Origin: Paraburkholderia hayleyella
GTDB taxonomy: Bacteria; Pseudomonadota; Gammaproteobacteria; Burkholderiales; Burkholderiaceae
Direction of reading: 5' to 3'
Assembly (NCBI RefSeq): GCF_009455685.1
Contig: NZ_QPES01000001.1
Location: forward strand, 186,001 to 250,000
DNA: 64,000 nt
This document shows positions 8,001 through 17,276 of this stretch, one piece after another. The notes under the pieces are model-generated. The model had not been told where the DNA came from. It was given only the letters and a program-made list of their open reading frames with translations, and did no database searches. Position numbers and translations under genes: made by a program. The first letter of the stretch is position 1, and each line of letters begins with the position of its first letter.

Positions 8001-8379
8001 GTGCTATTTCACGCCCAAACACCTCTGCTGTCGCCCTGGCCAAATGGCCAGCAACAACCGTACCGGAGCGAACCAGGAACACGTGAAGCGACACGACAGG
8101 CTGCACCAGACGGGGCTAAGCGTGCGTTCAAGGCTCATTCGGAACTTGCCGCTATGCCACCTGCACGGCTTGCGCAGGCCGTCAGATATCGCCATCATCA
8201 GAACTCGCTGAATCCAGCGCGTGCCTTCAGTTTTCCGTCCATGCCGCGCACCCGCCTCTGGAGCCACCATGAATCAATCTGGTCCCGCAGTGTCCTGAAC
8301 CCGCCGCGTCCTTCAACCGAACGCCGGAGTCACTCGCCCGTTCAATCCAGGACTTATTCCCGCATCTAGTGAAACCACT
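8001..8379. other. Intergenic stretch without a recognisable gene
   Basis: 379 bases between the terminator and the AGE-family gene. A 122-codon frame at 8001-8369 shows no recognisable domain, is Arg/Pro/Ser-rich and looks like chance coding. No promoter or binding site stood out; the promoter of the sugar operon should be here. Confidence 0.5.
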
Positions 8380-9651
8380 ATGAACGCTCCTGCCAGCATG
8401 CCTCCCGCCTCTCCTGCGGCAGCATCTGCTCCGCCCGTCGCCAGCTTCCGCGAACACGCCTTCCTGCTCGCGCATGTGCAGGACACGCTGAAGTTTTACG
8501 CCCCCAACGTATTCGATCCGAGCGGTGGGTTTCATCATTTCCTGCGCGATGACGGCTCGGTCTACGACGCCACCACACGCCATCTGGTCAGCAGTTGCCG
8601 CTATGTCTTTAACTACGCCATGGCCTATCGCCAGTTCGGCGAGACACAACATCTCGGCTACGCACGCCACGGCCTGAAATTTTTACGCGATGTGCACTGG
8701 GATGCGCAGCACGGTGGCTATGACTGGGAACTCGAATGGCGCGACGGCCGCAAGCGCACGCTCGATGGCACACGCCACTGCTATGGCCTCGCGTTCGTGC
8801 TGCTGGCCTATGCCCATGCGGCCATGGCGGGCATCGAAGAAGCCCGGCCCATGATCGGCGCCACGTTCGAACTCATGGAACACCGTTTCTGGGATGCCGC
8901 GGCGGGGCTCTACGCCGACGAGGCGACCCCCGACTGGCGCATCAGTTCGTATCGTGGGCAAAACGCGAACATGCACACCACAGAGGCACTGCTCGCCGCC
9001 TATGAGGCCACCGGCCATCTGGTTTATCTGGATCGTGCGGAACGCGTCGCCAGCAACATCACGCAGCGTCAGGCCAGGCTTTCGCAAGAGCTGGTCTGGG
9101 AACACTTCCATCCAGACTGGTCCGTAGACTGGCACTACAACGAAAACGACAGTTCGAACATCTTTCGCCCATGGGGCTTTCAGCCAGGCCATCAAACCGA
9201 ATGGGCCAAACTGCTGCTGATTCTGGAGCGGCATCGTCCGTTACCGTGGCTTCTGCCTCGCGCCATCGAGCTCTTCGATGCAGCACTGGATCGCTCATGG
9301 GATCACGATCACGGCGGCCTCTATTACGGCTTCGGGCCAGATGGCACCGTATGCGATCACGACAAGTATTTCTGGGTTCAGGCGGAAACCTTCGCCACCG
9401 CAGCGCTACTGGGCCAGCGCACTGGCGACGAGCGCTTTTGGGACTGGTACGACGCCATCTGGCGCTATAGCTGGATGCATTTTGTCGATCACCGTTACGG
9501 TGCGTGGTATCGCATCCTGACGTGCGACAACCGCAAATACAACGATGAAAAAAGCCCGGCCGGCAAAACCGACTATCACACGATGGGCGCATGCTACGAA
9601 GTCCTTGCCCATGCCTTGCCAAACGCGCCCGCAGTCCTTTCAGCGTCCTGA
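8380..9651 (+). CDS. AGE-family epimerase/isomerase, probable D-mannose isomerase
   Basis: A 423-residue protein of the N-acylglucosamine 2-epimerase superfamily, an (alpha/alpha)6 barrel. Many bacterial members (YihS, mannose isomerase) interconvert mannose and fructose or related aldose/ketose pairs rather than epimerise GlcNAc. Diagnostic stretches are RHLVSSCRYVFNYAMAYR (residues ~65-82), the catalytic-region RTLDGTRHCYGLAF near 130, RGQNANMHTTEALLAAYEAT near 195 with its conserved His, FQPGHQTEWAKLLL near 270 with the second catalytic-type His, and KYFWVQAETFATAALL near 330. A sugar kinase gene begins 4 bases after its stop, suggesting a route mannose to fructose to fructose phosphate. 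Substrate assignment is inference from family and neighbour. The first ~20 residues are Ala/Pro-rich and probably disordered. Confidence 0.85.
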   Translation: MNAPASMPPASPAAASAPPVASFREHAFLLAHVQDTLKFYAPNVFDPSGGFHHFLRDDGSVYDATTRHLVSSCRYVFNYAMAYRQFGETQHLGYARHGLKFLRDVHWDAQHGGYDWELEWRDGRKRTLDGTRHCYGLAFVLLAYAHAAMAGIEEARPMIGATFELMEHRFWDAAAGLYADEATPDWRISSYRGQNANMHTTEALLAAYEATGHLVYLDRAERVASNITQRQARLSQELVWEHFHPDWSVDWHYNENDSSNIFRPWGFQPGHQTEWAKLLLILERHRPLPWLLPRAIELFDAALDRSWDHDHGGLYYGFGPDGTVCDHDKYFWVQAETFATAALLGQRTGDERFWDWYDAIWRYSWMHFVDHRYGAWYRILTCDNRKYNDEKSPAGKTDYHTMGACYEVLAHALPNAPAVLSAS

Positions 9652-9655
9652 GCCT

Positions 9656-10567
9656 ATGACTGCACCCATGACCTTTCCTTCTTTCGTTTCAGCCGGCGAC
9701 ATCCTCACTGACCTGGTTCGCGCGGGCTCAGCACAATGGTTATCGCGTCCGGGTGGCGCCGGCTGGAATGTCGCGCGTGCCGTAGCGCGGCTCGGCCTGC
9801 CAAGCGCCTGTGCAGGTTCGCTAGGGCTCGACTGTTTTTCCGACGAACTCTGGCAAGCCAGTGTGGCAGCGGGTCTGGACATGCGCTTCATGCAACGCGT
9901 AGCACGCCCGCCGTTGCTGGCTGTCGTGCATCAAACACAGCCACCGGCATACTTTTTCATGGGTGAAAACAGTGCCGATCTCGCCTTCGATCCTGCTTGC
10001 CTTCCTGCCGGCTGGATGTCGCAGCTGAAATGGGCTCATTTCGGCTGCATCAGCCTTGTGCGCCAACCGCTTGGCGCGACGCTCGTGGCGCTGGCAACTG
10101 AACTGCGCGCGCACGGTGTGAACATCAGCTTCGATCCGAACTATCGCAACCTGATGGAGCGTGATTACGGCCCGATCCTGCAACGCATGATGCAACTGGC
10201 GGATCTGGTCAAGGTATCCGATGAAGACCTGCATCACCTTTTTGCCGGTGCAGACGAAACCAGCGCGCTGGCGCAACTGCGCGCGCTCAATCCGCAGGCA
10301 ACAGTATTCGTGACGCGTGGAGCGGACAGCGCCACGCTCTTCGCTGGCGAACAACGCTTCGACGCCATACCGCCACGCGTTGATGTCGTAGATACGGTAG
10401 GTGCAGGCGATGCATCGATTGGCTGCTTGCTGTTCAGCCTGATGACTGCACCGCAGCGCACAGGGGCTGAGCACCTGGCATTTGCGCTGGCGGCCGGGGC
10501 GGCGGCATGCCGCAAGGCGGGAGCGCACGCGCCAGCGCTCGACGAGGTAGTCGCGCTGCTGCAATAA
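9656..10567 (+). CDS. PfkB-family carbohydrate kinase, probable fructokinase
   Basis: A 303-residue ribokinase/PfkB-family kinase. The N-terminal substrate-binding signature is present as SRPGGAGWNVARAVARLGL (residues ~26-44). The C-terminal ATP/anion-hole signature is VDTVGAGDASIGCLLFSL (near residue 245), whose Asp of GAGD is the catalytic base. Enzymes of this length and arrangement phosphorylate fructose, ribose or 2-keto-3-deoxygluconate. Fructose is most likely because the gene starts 4 bases after an AGE-type mannose isomerase, so the pair would feed mannose into glycolysis as fructose 6-phosphate. The ATG at 9656 is chosen over the longer frame that overlaps the isomerase gene. Confidence 0.85.
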   Translation: MTAPMTFPSFVSAGDILTDLVRAGSAQWLSRPGGAGWNVARAVARLGLPSACAGSLGLDCFSDELWQASVAAGLDMRFMQRVARPPLLAVVHQTQPPAYFFMGENSADLAFDPACLPAGWMSQLKWAHFGCISLVRQPLGATLVALATELRAHGVNISFDPNYRNLMERDYGPILQRMMQLADLVKVSDEDLHHLFAGADETSALAQLRALNPQATVFVTRGADSATLFAGEQRFDAIPPRVDVVDTVGAGDASIGCLLFSLMTAPQRTGAEHLAFALAAGAAACRKAGAHAPALDEVVALLQ

Positions 10568-10955
10568 CCGTTGCCCAAAATAAATCCGTTCAGTAACGGT
10601 TACACGTCACCATCACCGGCATTTCACGGCAAAGGAAAAGAAGAAGGAAGAAAGAGAAAAAAGCAGGGGAAAAAAGCGGAAACAACAAAAACAACAGAAA
10701 CAGCCCAAGACGAAAAAAAAGAGGGCGCTGTCCAAGCCGCCCATCAAAAAACGTCGCGCGCCCGGGAGGACGGGAAAACGGCATGCGCGACGTTGAGAGA
10801 AACAGAAACCATGAAAAACAATGTTCCTTCCCCGGCCAGAAGGGAGCGAAACGAAACAAAAAACAAGGTGAGGCCGGTGTGATGTCTGGCATGCCAGGCG
10901 CTGCAGTCAATGCCTCCGCCCTGACAAAGGCCTAAAATTTACGCAAACTGTCTGT
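10568..10955. other. Convergent intergenic region with long purine-rich tract
   Basis: Between the ends of the kinase (plus) and nitrilase (minus) genes. From about 10620 to 10870 the plus strand is strongly purine-biased, with many runs of A and AG/GA and few T. A 103-codon Lys/Glu/Thr-rich frame (10571-10882) runs through it but has no ribosome site or domain and is best explained by composition. No clear hairpin terminator was found. Confidence 0.6.
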
Positions 10956-11987
10956 TCAATAAACGTGACGCGAATCTCGCGGTAACGCCTCGGTATCGTT
11001 ATCCTCAGGCGTACTGTCGAGCGGTTCGCCTTGCTGCCAGCTCACCGCACGCTTGGGCCGCTCATCGACACGCATTTGCAGCACATCCGGCCGCGCATAG
11101 TGGCCCACCGGGTCGAAATCAAATCTGGAGCGCACGATGTCATCCATATCCAGATCCGCCACCAACACCTGTTCGCGGTCAAAACACGGCCCCGCGAGAA
11201 ATTCGCCCATCGGGCTCACGATGCAGCTACCGCCGCGCGACACCACCTCGTCCGGTGGAGCGCCATCGAATGCAGGGTAATCGGTGGGGTAATCACTGCG
11301 CCGCGCAAACTGGTTGCACGACAACACAAAGCAACGGCCTTCCAGCGCGATGTGCTGCATGCTGGCGAGCCAGCCATCGCGGGAATCCGCCGTGGGTGCG
11401 CAATACAACTCGATGCCCTTGCCATACAGCGCAGTGCGATAAAGCGGCATGTAGTTTTCCCAGCAGATCGCCGTGCCGACCCGCCCAAACGGCGTTTGCA
11501 CCACCGGAATCGTCGAACCATCGCCATAGCCCCACACCAGCCGCTCCAAACCCGTTGGCATCAGCTTGCGATGCTTGCCCAACAACTGGCCGTCTGGCGC
11601 GAAGATCAACGCGGTGCAATACAGCGTGCCACCTTCGCGCTCGATCACACCCAACACCAGATGGATCGCATGTTCACGAGCCAGTTCGCCTAGCATCTGG
11701 GTTGCAGGGCCTGGCACGTCAATTGAACTCGCCCAGTAACGGCGATACCATTCGCGGCCCGCCGCGCCACGCGAACCCACCACGGTGAAAAAATCCATCC
11801 CGCGCGGATAAGCCGTGATAAACGCTTCGGGAAACAGCACAAGCTGCGCGCCGCCGGCCACCGCCTCCTGGACCAGCGTGCGTGTTTTGACCAGCGTGCG
11901 CTCCAGATCGAAGGCAACCGGCGCGGCCTGCACTACCGCCACGCGTACTGGCGAGCGGCCGGGCATTGATGTTGGTTCAATGGACAT
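10956..11987 (-). CDS. Nitrilase (carbon-nitrogen hydrolase family)
   Basis: A 343-residue cytosolic enzyme of the nitrilase branch, which hydrolyses nitriles to carboxylic acids and ammonia. The catalytic triad is visible: Glu in LVLFPEAFI (about residue 48), Lys in [10 protein letters not shown] (about residue 130) and the nucleophilic Cys in [11 protein letters not shown] (about residue 163). The C-W-E-N sequence after the Cys and the length of ~340 residues fit true nitrilases rather than amidases. The ATG at 11987 is preceded by ggag nine bases upstream. It lies 21 bases downstream of an MHS carrier gene on the same strand, suggesting uptake and hydrolysis of a nitrile or release of its acid product. 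The operon is divergent from a TrmB-type regulator. Confidence 0.9.
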   Translation of the reverse strand: MSIEPTSMPGRSPVRVAVVQAAPVAFDLERTLVKTRTLVQEAVAGGAQLVLFPEAFITAYPRGMDFFTVVGSRGAAGREWYRRYWASSIDVPGPATQMLGELAREHAIHLVLGVIEREGGTLYCTALIFAPDGQLLGKHRKLMPTGLERLVWGYGDGSTIPVVQTPFGRVGTAICWENYMPLYRTALYGKGIELYCAPTADSRDGWLASMQHIALEGRCFVLSCNQFARRSDYPTDYPAFDGAPPDEVVSRGGSCIVSPMGEFLAGPCFDREQVLVADLDMDDIVRSRFDFDPVGHYARPDVLQMRVDERPKRAVSWQQGEPLDSTPEDNDTEALPRDSRHVY

Positions 11988-12008
11988 GCTATGTAGCTCC
12001 GTAGGACA

Positions 12009-13631
12009 TCAGCCCTGGTTGATATCAACACCGCGGGTTTCGCGCATGAAGATCAGACCAACGATAAAGCCGAATGCTGCAATCGAAATGGGATACCAAA
12101 GGCCGAAATACATATCCCCAGTGGCCGCCACGAGGCTAAACGAGATCGTCGGCAAGAGCCCGCCGATCCAGCCCACGCCCACGTGGTATGGCACCGACAA
12201 CGCGGTATAGCGAATACGGGTAGGAAACATTTCAACTAGTGCAGCAGCCAGCGGGCTATAGACCATCGTGACCAGAACCATGAGCGCGAAAAGCAGTGCA
12301 AGCGCCATCGGGTAATTGATCTGCGCGGGATCGGCCTGCGCGGGATAACGCGCGTCCGCCAATACGGCTTTCAAACGCCCGGCATCGAAGCCATCAACCC
12401 GGATCGAGCCCACTAGCGTGTAAGCGGTATCGCCCGCCGCGAGCGCCTGATTGCGGTAAGGCACCCCGGCCTTGGCGAGAAACGCCTTGGTCTGGTCGCA
12501 GGCACTGATGTTTTTGCGCCGCCCCAAGAGATCGAACTGCACATGGCATTGTTCGGGATCGGCTGCGACCACCACCGCTGCCGTACGCGCCGCCATGGCG
12601 ATCTGTGGATTAATCGCCTGCGTCAGCCCCTTGAATAGCGGCATCAACATGATGGCGGCAATCAGCATGCCGGCCAGCATCACCGGCTTGCGGCCGATCC
12701 GGTCCGATAACGCACCAAAGAAAATAAAAAATGGACTACCGAGCAATAGCGCAGCGCCGAGCAGAAGATTGGCGGTCGCCGGATCGAGCCGCAATGATTG
12801 CGTCATGAAATAGAGCACATAAAACTGCCCGGTGTACCAGACCACCGTCATACCCGCGACCATACCGAACAATGCGACGAGCAACCGGCCCAGGTTGCGG
12901 CGCTGACCAAACACTTCGCGCAACGGCGCCTTCGACAGCTTGCCTTCCGCCTTCATGCGCACGAATGCCGGCGATTCATGCATCGACAGACGAATCCACA
13001 TCGACACCGCCAGCATCCCAACCGAAACCCAAAACGGAATACGCCAGCCCCAGGTATCAAAGGCCTCGCCAGTCAGCCAGCGGCAACCCAGAATGACCAC
13101 CAGCGACAGCAGCAAGCCAACCGTGGCGGTGGTTTGAATCCAGCTCGTGTAATAGCCGCGCTGCGAAGCCGGAGCATGTTCCGCGACATAAACCGCGGCT
13201 CCACCGTATTCGCCGCCTAACGCGAGTCCTTGCAGCAGCCGCGCGGTGATCAGCAAGACAGGTGCGGCCACGCCAATCGACGCATAGTTCGGCAAGAGGC
13301 CCACGGCCAAGGTCGAAAGCCCCATGAGTAGCATCGTCACCAGAAACGTGTACTTGCGCCCAATCATGTCGCCTAGCCGGCCAAAGAAAACGGCGCCAAA
13401 GGGCCGCACGATAAAACCCGCAGCAAAAGCCAGCAAAGCGAATACAAAGCCCGTAGTTTCGTTGACGCCCGCAAAAAACTGGTGAGAGATCACCACGGCA
13501 AGCGAGCCATAAAGATAGAAGTCGTACCACTCAAAGATAGTGCCAAGTGAGGATGCCAGAATGACTTTTCTGTCTTCTGGAGAAATTCCATGGCGAACAG
13601 GATCAACTACAGACTCGGCATGCAATGTCAT
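12009..13631 (-). CDS. MFS transporter, metabolite:H+ symporter (MHS/ShiA-ProP-like) family
   Basis: A 540-residue membrane protein with about 12 predicted helices. Family signatures include TIFEWYDFYLYGSLA (TM1, residues ~31-45), GRLGDMIGRKYTF (MFS motif A in loop 2-3), ALGGEYGGAAVYVAEHAP (TM4 region) and ALSDRIGRKPVM (second motif A). Between TM8 and TM9 is an extended ~90-residue extracytoplasmic segment containing two Cys, a known variant in Burkholderiales MHS carriers. MHS proteins import organic acids, betaines or aromatic acids with protons. Here the downstream nitrilase suggests a nitrile-derived or carboxylate substrate, but this is inference. It is the first gene of a two-gene minus-strand operon. 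Confidence 0.88.
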   Translation of the reverse strand: MTLHAESVVDPVRHGISPEDRKVILASSLGTIFEWYDFYLYGSLAVVISHQFFAGVNETTGFVFALLAFAAGFIVRPFGAVFFGRLGDMIGRKYTFLVTMLLMGLSTLAVGLLPNYASIGVAAPVLLITARLLQGLALGGEYGGAAVYVAEHAPASQRGYYTSWIQTTATVGLLLSLVVILGCRWLTGEAFDTWGWRIPFWVSVGMLAVSMWIRLSMHESPAFVRMKAEGKLSKAPLREVFGQRRNLGRLLVALFGMVAGMTVVWYTGQFYVLYFMTQSLRLDPATANLLLGAALLLGSPFFIFFGALSDRIGRKPVMLAGMLIAAIMLMPLFKGLTQAINPQIAMAARTAAVVVAADPEQCHVQFDLLGRRKNISACDQTKAFLAKAGVPYRNQALAAGDTAYTLVGSIRVDGFDAGRLKAVLADARYPAQADPAQINYPMALALLFALMVLVTMVYSPLAAALVEMFPTRIRYTALSVPYHVGVGWIGGLLPTISFSLVAATGDMYFGLWYPISIAAFGFIVGLIFMRETRGVDINQG

Positions 13632-13842
13632 GTATTGCGTCTCTCAGAATTATCTTTGTATTCGGTATGCAAAATATACTTGTCATGCATTTACAATACG
13701 GTTCGAAACATTGAGGTTCTCTGAATAAAACGTCAACATCAAAGGGTCAAAAAGACACCAAATCATGACAACATACTGATCCTTAAGATATTTCTTTGTA
13801 TTATGAATCCGAACAAAATAGCTTTAGAAAGTGAGGATAACA
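13632..13842. promoter_or_regulatory. Divergent A+T-rich promoter region between MHS carrier and TrmB-type regulator
   Basis: A 211-base intergenic region clearly richer in A+T than its neighbours. The decamer tctttgtatt occurs at 13653-13662 and again at 13793-13802, one copy near each gene start. The sequence after each copy ends in a similar (a/c)aaaata. These could be binding half-sites for the regulator encoded at 13843, but no perfect palindrome was seen. Confidence 0.45.
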
Positions 13843-14622
13843 ATGGATCCAGCCATCGAAAGCATGCTTGGTCAATTAGGACTTGATGGAAACCGGGCAC
13901 GCTTTTATGTCGCGGCACTAGAAATTGGAGAGGCGCCCGTCGCGGAAATTTCCCGGCGCTCTGGCATCAGCCGCACCAATGCTTATGAAGTCATGGACCG
14001 TCTTATCACCGATGGACTCATCTCCCGGATTCAGCGCGGCACGCGGGTTTATGTGCAAGCGCAAGATCCTTTTGTCATCCTGCGTCGTACAGAAGAACAG
14101 CGACGTATCGCCGAAGGGCTCGTGCCGCAGTTGCGTTCGCTGCATCAGCGTACGGGCAACAAACCACGCGTGCGTTACTTCGAAGGCGTCGAAGGCATTA
14201 CCGAGGTGCTTTACGAAACGCTCTCGTGCCGCAGCGGCAAGCTATGCGGCATTCTGGCCATGGCCGAACTGCTTGAAACGCCGGGGCTGGAAGTCATGCA
14301 GCGCTACATTCAGGCACGAATCAAAGCCGGGCTCAGCCTGCATGTGGTGCGCTCCACCAGCCGCGAAGCCGGTCCGCTCTGGCCCACCTCACGCACCGAA
14401 CGACGTCTGCTGCGCTATGCGCCAGATTCACTCGATCTAGGCATGACAACGTATGTCTACGACGACAAGGTGGCCTACATCTCATCACGACGCGAACACT
14501 ATGCGCTTTGTATTGAAAGCGTCGAATTCGCAGCTTTTCAGGCTGCAATGTTTGAAAGCCTATGGCGCATTTCAACGCCATCCGCCCCCACTTCAAGCTT
14601 GTCGCAGCCCGCCAGACGTTGA
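13843..14622 (+). CDS. TrmB-like winged-helix transcriptional regulator
   Basis: A 259-residue regulator. The N-terminal winged helix (residues ~15-80) reads AEISRRSGISRTNAYEVMDR, then a wing with RGTRVYVQAQDP, as in the TrmB/MarR-like sugar-responsive family. A coiled linker follows (residues ~85-105), then a C-terminal ~150-residue effector domain resembling the phospholipase-D-like TrmB effector region. It is divergent from the MHS carrier / nitrilase operon, so control of that operon by a nitrile or acid ligand is the natural hypothesis. The ATG at 13843 is preferred because gtgagga just upstream serves as its ribosome site; the GTG at 13831 would overlap that site. Confidence 0.75.
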   Translation: MDPAIESMLGQLGLDGNRARFYVAALEIGEAPVAEISRRSGISRTNAYEVMDRLITDGLISRIQRGTRVYVQAQDPFVILRRTEEQRRIAEGLVPQLRSLHQRTGNKPRVRYFEGVEGITEVLYETLSCRSGKLCGILAMAELLETPGLEVMQRYIQARIKAGLSLHVVRSTSREAGPLWPTSRTERRLLRYAPDSLDLGMTTYVYDDKVAYISSRREHYALCIESVEFAAFQAAMFESLWRISTPSAPTSSLSQPARR

Positions 14623-14623
14623 T

Positions 14624-15334
14624 TCAGACGTCGTCGAGCAAGGCTTTCACGCGTGCCACCTGAGCCGCATCCACCGGTGCCAGGCCGTTTCCGCCCACAC
14701 GCACGCCACTGCCAAAATGAACCGCGGTAACGCCCGTCTTTCTGACGAATCCGGCAACGGCGTCCACCGTCAGCCCGGCACCGGCCAGCACGTGGCAGTG
14801 TGATCCCCGTGCTTGTCGTACAAGCGCGCCAATCGTGGCTTGTGCCGCTAGCACGGATGGCTCGCCTCCCGAGGTCAGCACGCTGGTGACGGTGGGATAA
14901 GTCAGCAGCGCATCCAGCGCCGCATGCTGGTCGCGCACGGCATCGAACGCGCGGTGAAACGTCAGCGGCCGTCCGTCAGCGGCCTCAACCGCACGAGCCA
15001 GACCAGCATGATCAATCTCGCCGCTGGCCGTCAGCATGCCGATGACGATGCCGTGCACCCCCGCTCTCACCAAGGTCCGGACGTCACGCAGCATCACGGC
15101 CTCATCGTCTTCGTCATAGACAAACGACCGGCTATGCGGGCGCACGATCACATGCACCGGAATGCGCACCGCGTCGAGCACCGCCTCGATCAGACCGAGG
15201 CTCGGTGTGAGTCCTCCTTCGGCCATACCCGTGACAAGCTCAAGCCGGTCCGCACCGGCCTGCTCGGCGAGTCTTGCGTCGGAGAGCGTGGTGGCGATGA
15301 CCTCGAGTAACACAGGCACGGGTGGTTTAGACAT
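14624..15334 (-). CDS. cutC: CutC family protein (copper homeostasis / PF03932)
   Basis: A 236-residue TIM-barrel protein of the CutC family. Signature stretches are GADRLELVTGMAEGGLTPS (residues ~29-47), VHVIVRPHSRSFVYDEDD (near 64), the conserved LTFHRAFDAV near residue 128, LTSGGEPS near 155 and VHFGSGVR near 213. CutC was named for a copper-sensitivity phenotype in E. coli, but its biochemical activity remains uncertain. The in-frame upstream Met at 15394 would add 20 residues not found in the family, so 15334 is used. The stop lies one base from the stop of the convergent TrmB-type gene, leaving no room for a separate terminator. Confidence 0.9.
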   Translation of the reverse strand: MSKPPVPVLLEVIATTLSDARLAEQAGADRLELVTGMAEGGLTPSLGLIEAVLDAVRIPVHVIVRPHSRSFVYDEDDEAVMLRDVRTLVRAGVHGIVIGMLTASGEIDHAGLARAVEAADGRPLTFHRAFDAVRDQHAALDALLTYPTVTSVLTSGGEPSVLAAQATIGALVRQARGSHCHVLAGAGLTVDAVAGFVRKTGVTAVHFGSGVRVGGNGLAPVDAAQVARVKALLDDV

Positions 15335-15524
15335 GGCGTGAGCTAAAAAAGGGGGTGAGAAGGAAAGCCAGGCGACATCATCGCACCGGGCCATGCAAGC
15401 CAGACGTAACCTACGTCCAACCCGTCATCAGGCTAAACTCAAGCCTTCGTGCCTCACAACGCCCAAGCGAGTGATAAAAATATCGCGTGGTGTCCCCCCG
15501 GTACGCCTCACATGCGCTCATCTT

Positions 15525-17192
15525 ATGGAAATCGTTTTTACCGTTCTGATTTTGCTACTCGCCGTCGCGCTCTCTGGCGCCTGCCTGAGACTCCTGCCAT
15601 TCAAGGTCCCCCTGCCGCTCGTGCAGATCACCTTCGGTGCTGTTCTGGCCTGGCCCGTGTTCGGGCTACATGTCTCGTTCGATCCCGAACTCTTCATGTT
15701 GCTTTTTATTCCACCGCTGCTATTCGCCGATGGCTGGCGCATTCCCAAGCGCGAGTTTTTCCTGCAGCGCCGCGCCATCCTGATGCTCGCCCTTGGCCTG
15801 GTCTTCATGACGGTGCTGGCAGTGGGCTACTTCATTCACGCGCTCGTCCCCGTAATCTCGTTGCCGATTGCGTTCGCACTGGCCGCGGTGCTCTCGCCAA
15901 CCGATGCCGTGGCGCTCTCAGGCATCGCAGGCAAAGACCAGATTCCCGCGCAACTGATGCATATTCTCGAAGGCGAAGCACTGATGAATGACGCCTCCGG
16001 TCTCGTCGCATTGAAGTTCGCTATTGCCGCGGCACTCACGGGCGTGTTTTCGTTGCGCGACGCATCGGTGAGCTTCATCGTCATCGCCGCAGGCGGGCTA
16101 GTCACGGGCGCAGCCGTAAGCTGGATTTTCAGCATGGTTTCCGTGCGCATGGCCGCGTTCACTGAAGAAGGCGACCCCGCGCCCGGCGTCGTGATGACGC
16201 TGCTCATTCCTTTCGCATCGTATCTTTTCGCCGAACATGCCGGGTGGTCTGGCGTTCTTGCGGCGGTCTCCGCCGGCATGATGATGAACCACCTCAGCGT
16301 GATACATGTCGGCCCAGTCGCCGCACGCATGCGCACCAACAGTACATGGACCATGATCGAGTTCGTTTTCAACGGTATGGTTTTTATCCTGCTGGGGCTG
16401 CAGTTTCCACACATCCTTGGCAGAGCGCTGCTCGAAGCACACGAAACGAACGACAAACTCGTCTGGCTGCTGCTCGGCTACGTCGCCGCAGTCGCTATCG
16501 CGCTCTATGCACTGCGTTTTGTGTGGGTCTGGCTATTGCGCTGGGTGGCCAGCCGCAATGCAGTGAAACAAGGCGTATCGAATGCCGTGCCCGGCTTGCG
16601 GACAGTCGCCATCACCACCGTGGCAGGCGTGCGCGGCGCGGTCACGCTCGCGGGTGTGCTGTCGCTGCCCATGGTGTTATCGAATGGCATGCCGCTCCCA
16701 GGGCGCAACGTCGCCATTTTCATCGCGTCGGGAGTGATTCTGGTGTCGCTGCTGGTGGCAGTGATCGCGTTACCACTGCTGCTGCGCGGCTGGCGTCACA
16801 GCGGCCATGACCCCCATGCCACTGAAGAACGCCTGGCGCGCACCCAGGCCGCGCAAGCCGCGATCCGCGCAATCGACGACATGCATAACACCGTAACCGC
16901 AGGACTGGATGAAGCCGCGTCGGCTTACGCCACCGATATCACGGCCCGCGTGATGGACTTGTACCGGCGCCGGCTGGCGACCTTAACCGACGAGAAAGAG
17001 CCCGCCGAACGCGCCCGCCGCGCCGATGCCCTCGAGCGGCAGATGAAGCTGGCCGCCATGCGCGCCGAGCGTGCTACCTTGCTGTCGCTGCGCAGCACGC
17101 AGCAGATCAATGACGAAACGCTGAACAAGCTGATGCGCGAAGTCGATCTGTCCGAAACCGCGCTAACCAGCCGCGGACGGTTCAGAAGCTAG
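15525..17192 (+). CDS. Na+/H+ antiporter, CPA1 family
   Basis: A 555-residue membrane protein with about 12 helices followed by a ~130-residue cytoplasmic C-terminal tail rich in Ala, Arg and Glu (probably helical/coiled coil). CPA1 hallmarks are FIPPLLFADGWR near residue 65, AAVLSPTDAVALSGIAG near residue 123, EGEALMNDASGLVALKFA near residue 150 with the N-D ion-binding pair, and RGAVTLAGVLSLP near residue 370. These proteins exchange Na+ or K+ for H+ to control cytoplasmic pH and salt. The start at 15525 is preferred over an upstream frame that would add a 44-residue basic leader before the first transmembrane helix. It is divergent from cutC. Confidence 0.9.
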   Translation: MEIVFTVLILLLAVALSGACLRLLPFKVPLPLVQITFGAVLAWPVFGLHVSFDPELFMLLFIPPLLFADGWRIPKREFFLQRRAILMLALGLVFMTVLAVGYFIHALVPVISLPIAFALAAVLSPTDAVALSGIAGKDQIPAQLMHILEGEALMNDASGLVALKFAIAAALTGVFSLRDASVSFIVIAAGGLVTGAAVSWIFSMVSVRMAAFTEEGDPAPGVVMTLLIPFASYLFAEHAGWSGVLAAVSAGMMMNHLSVIHVGPVAARMRTNSTWTMIEFVFNGMVFILLGLQFPHILGRALLEAHETNDKLVWLLLGYVAAVAIALYALRFVWVWLLRWVASRNAVKQGVSNAVPGLRTVAITTVAGVRGAVTLAGVLSLPMVLSNGMPLPGRNVAIFIASGVILVSLLVAVIALPLLLRGWRHSGHDPHATEERLARTQAAQAAIRAIDDMHNTVTAGLDEAASAYATDITARVMDLYRRRLATLTDEKEPAERARRADALERQMKLAAMRAERATLLSLRSTQQINDETLNKLMREVDLSETALTSRGRFRS

Positions 17193-17276
17193 ATCCGGAT
17201 ACCGGCGATATCGATCGCCAACCTGGCATTGCGACAAACGACAGGCGACAGGCCACAGCCGTCACCACCGTCCTCA

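Noticed and set aside
8001..8369. 122-codon plus-strand frame before the AGE-family gene
   Set aside because: Arg/Pro/Ser-rich, no recognisable motif, begins inside a terminator region; likely chance.
10571..10882. 103-codon Lys/Glu/Thr-rich plus-strand frame
   Set aside because: Created by the purine-rich composition (few T, hence few stops); no domain and no ribosome-binding site.
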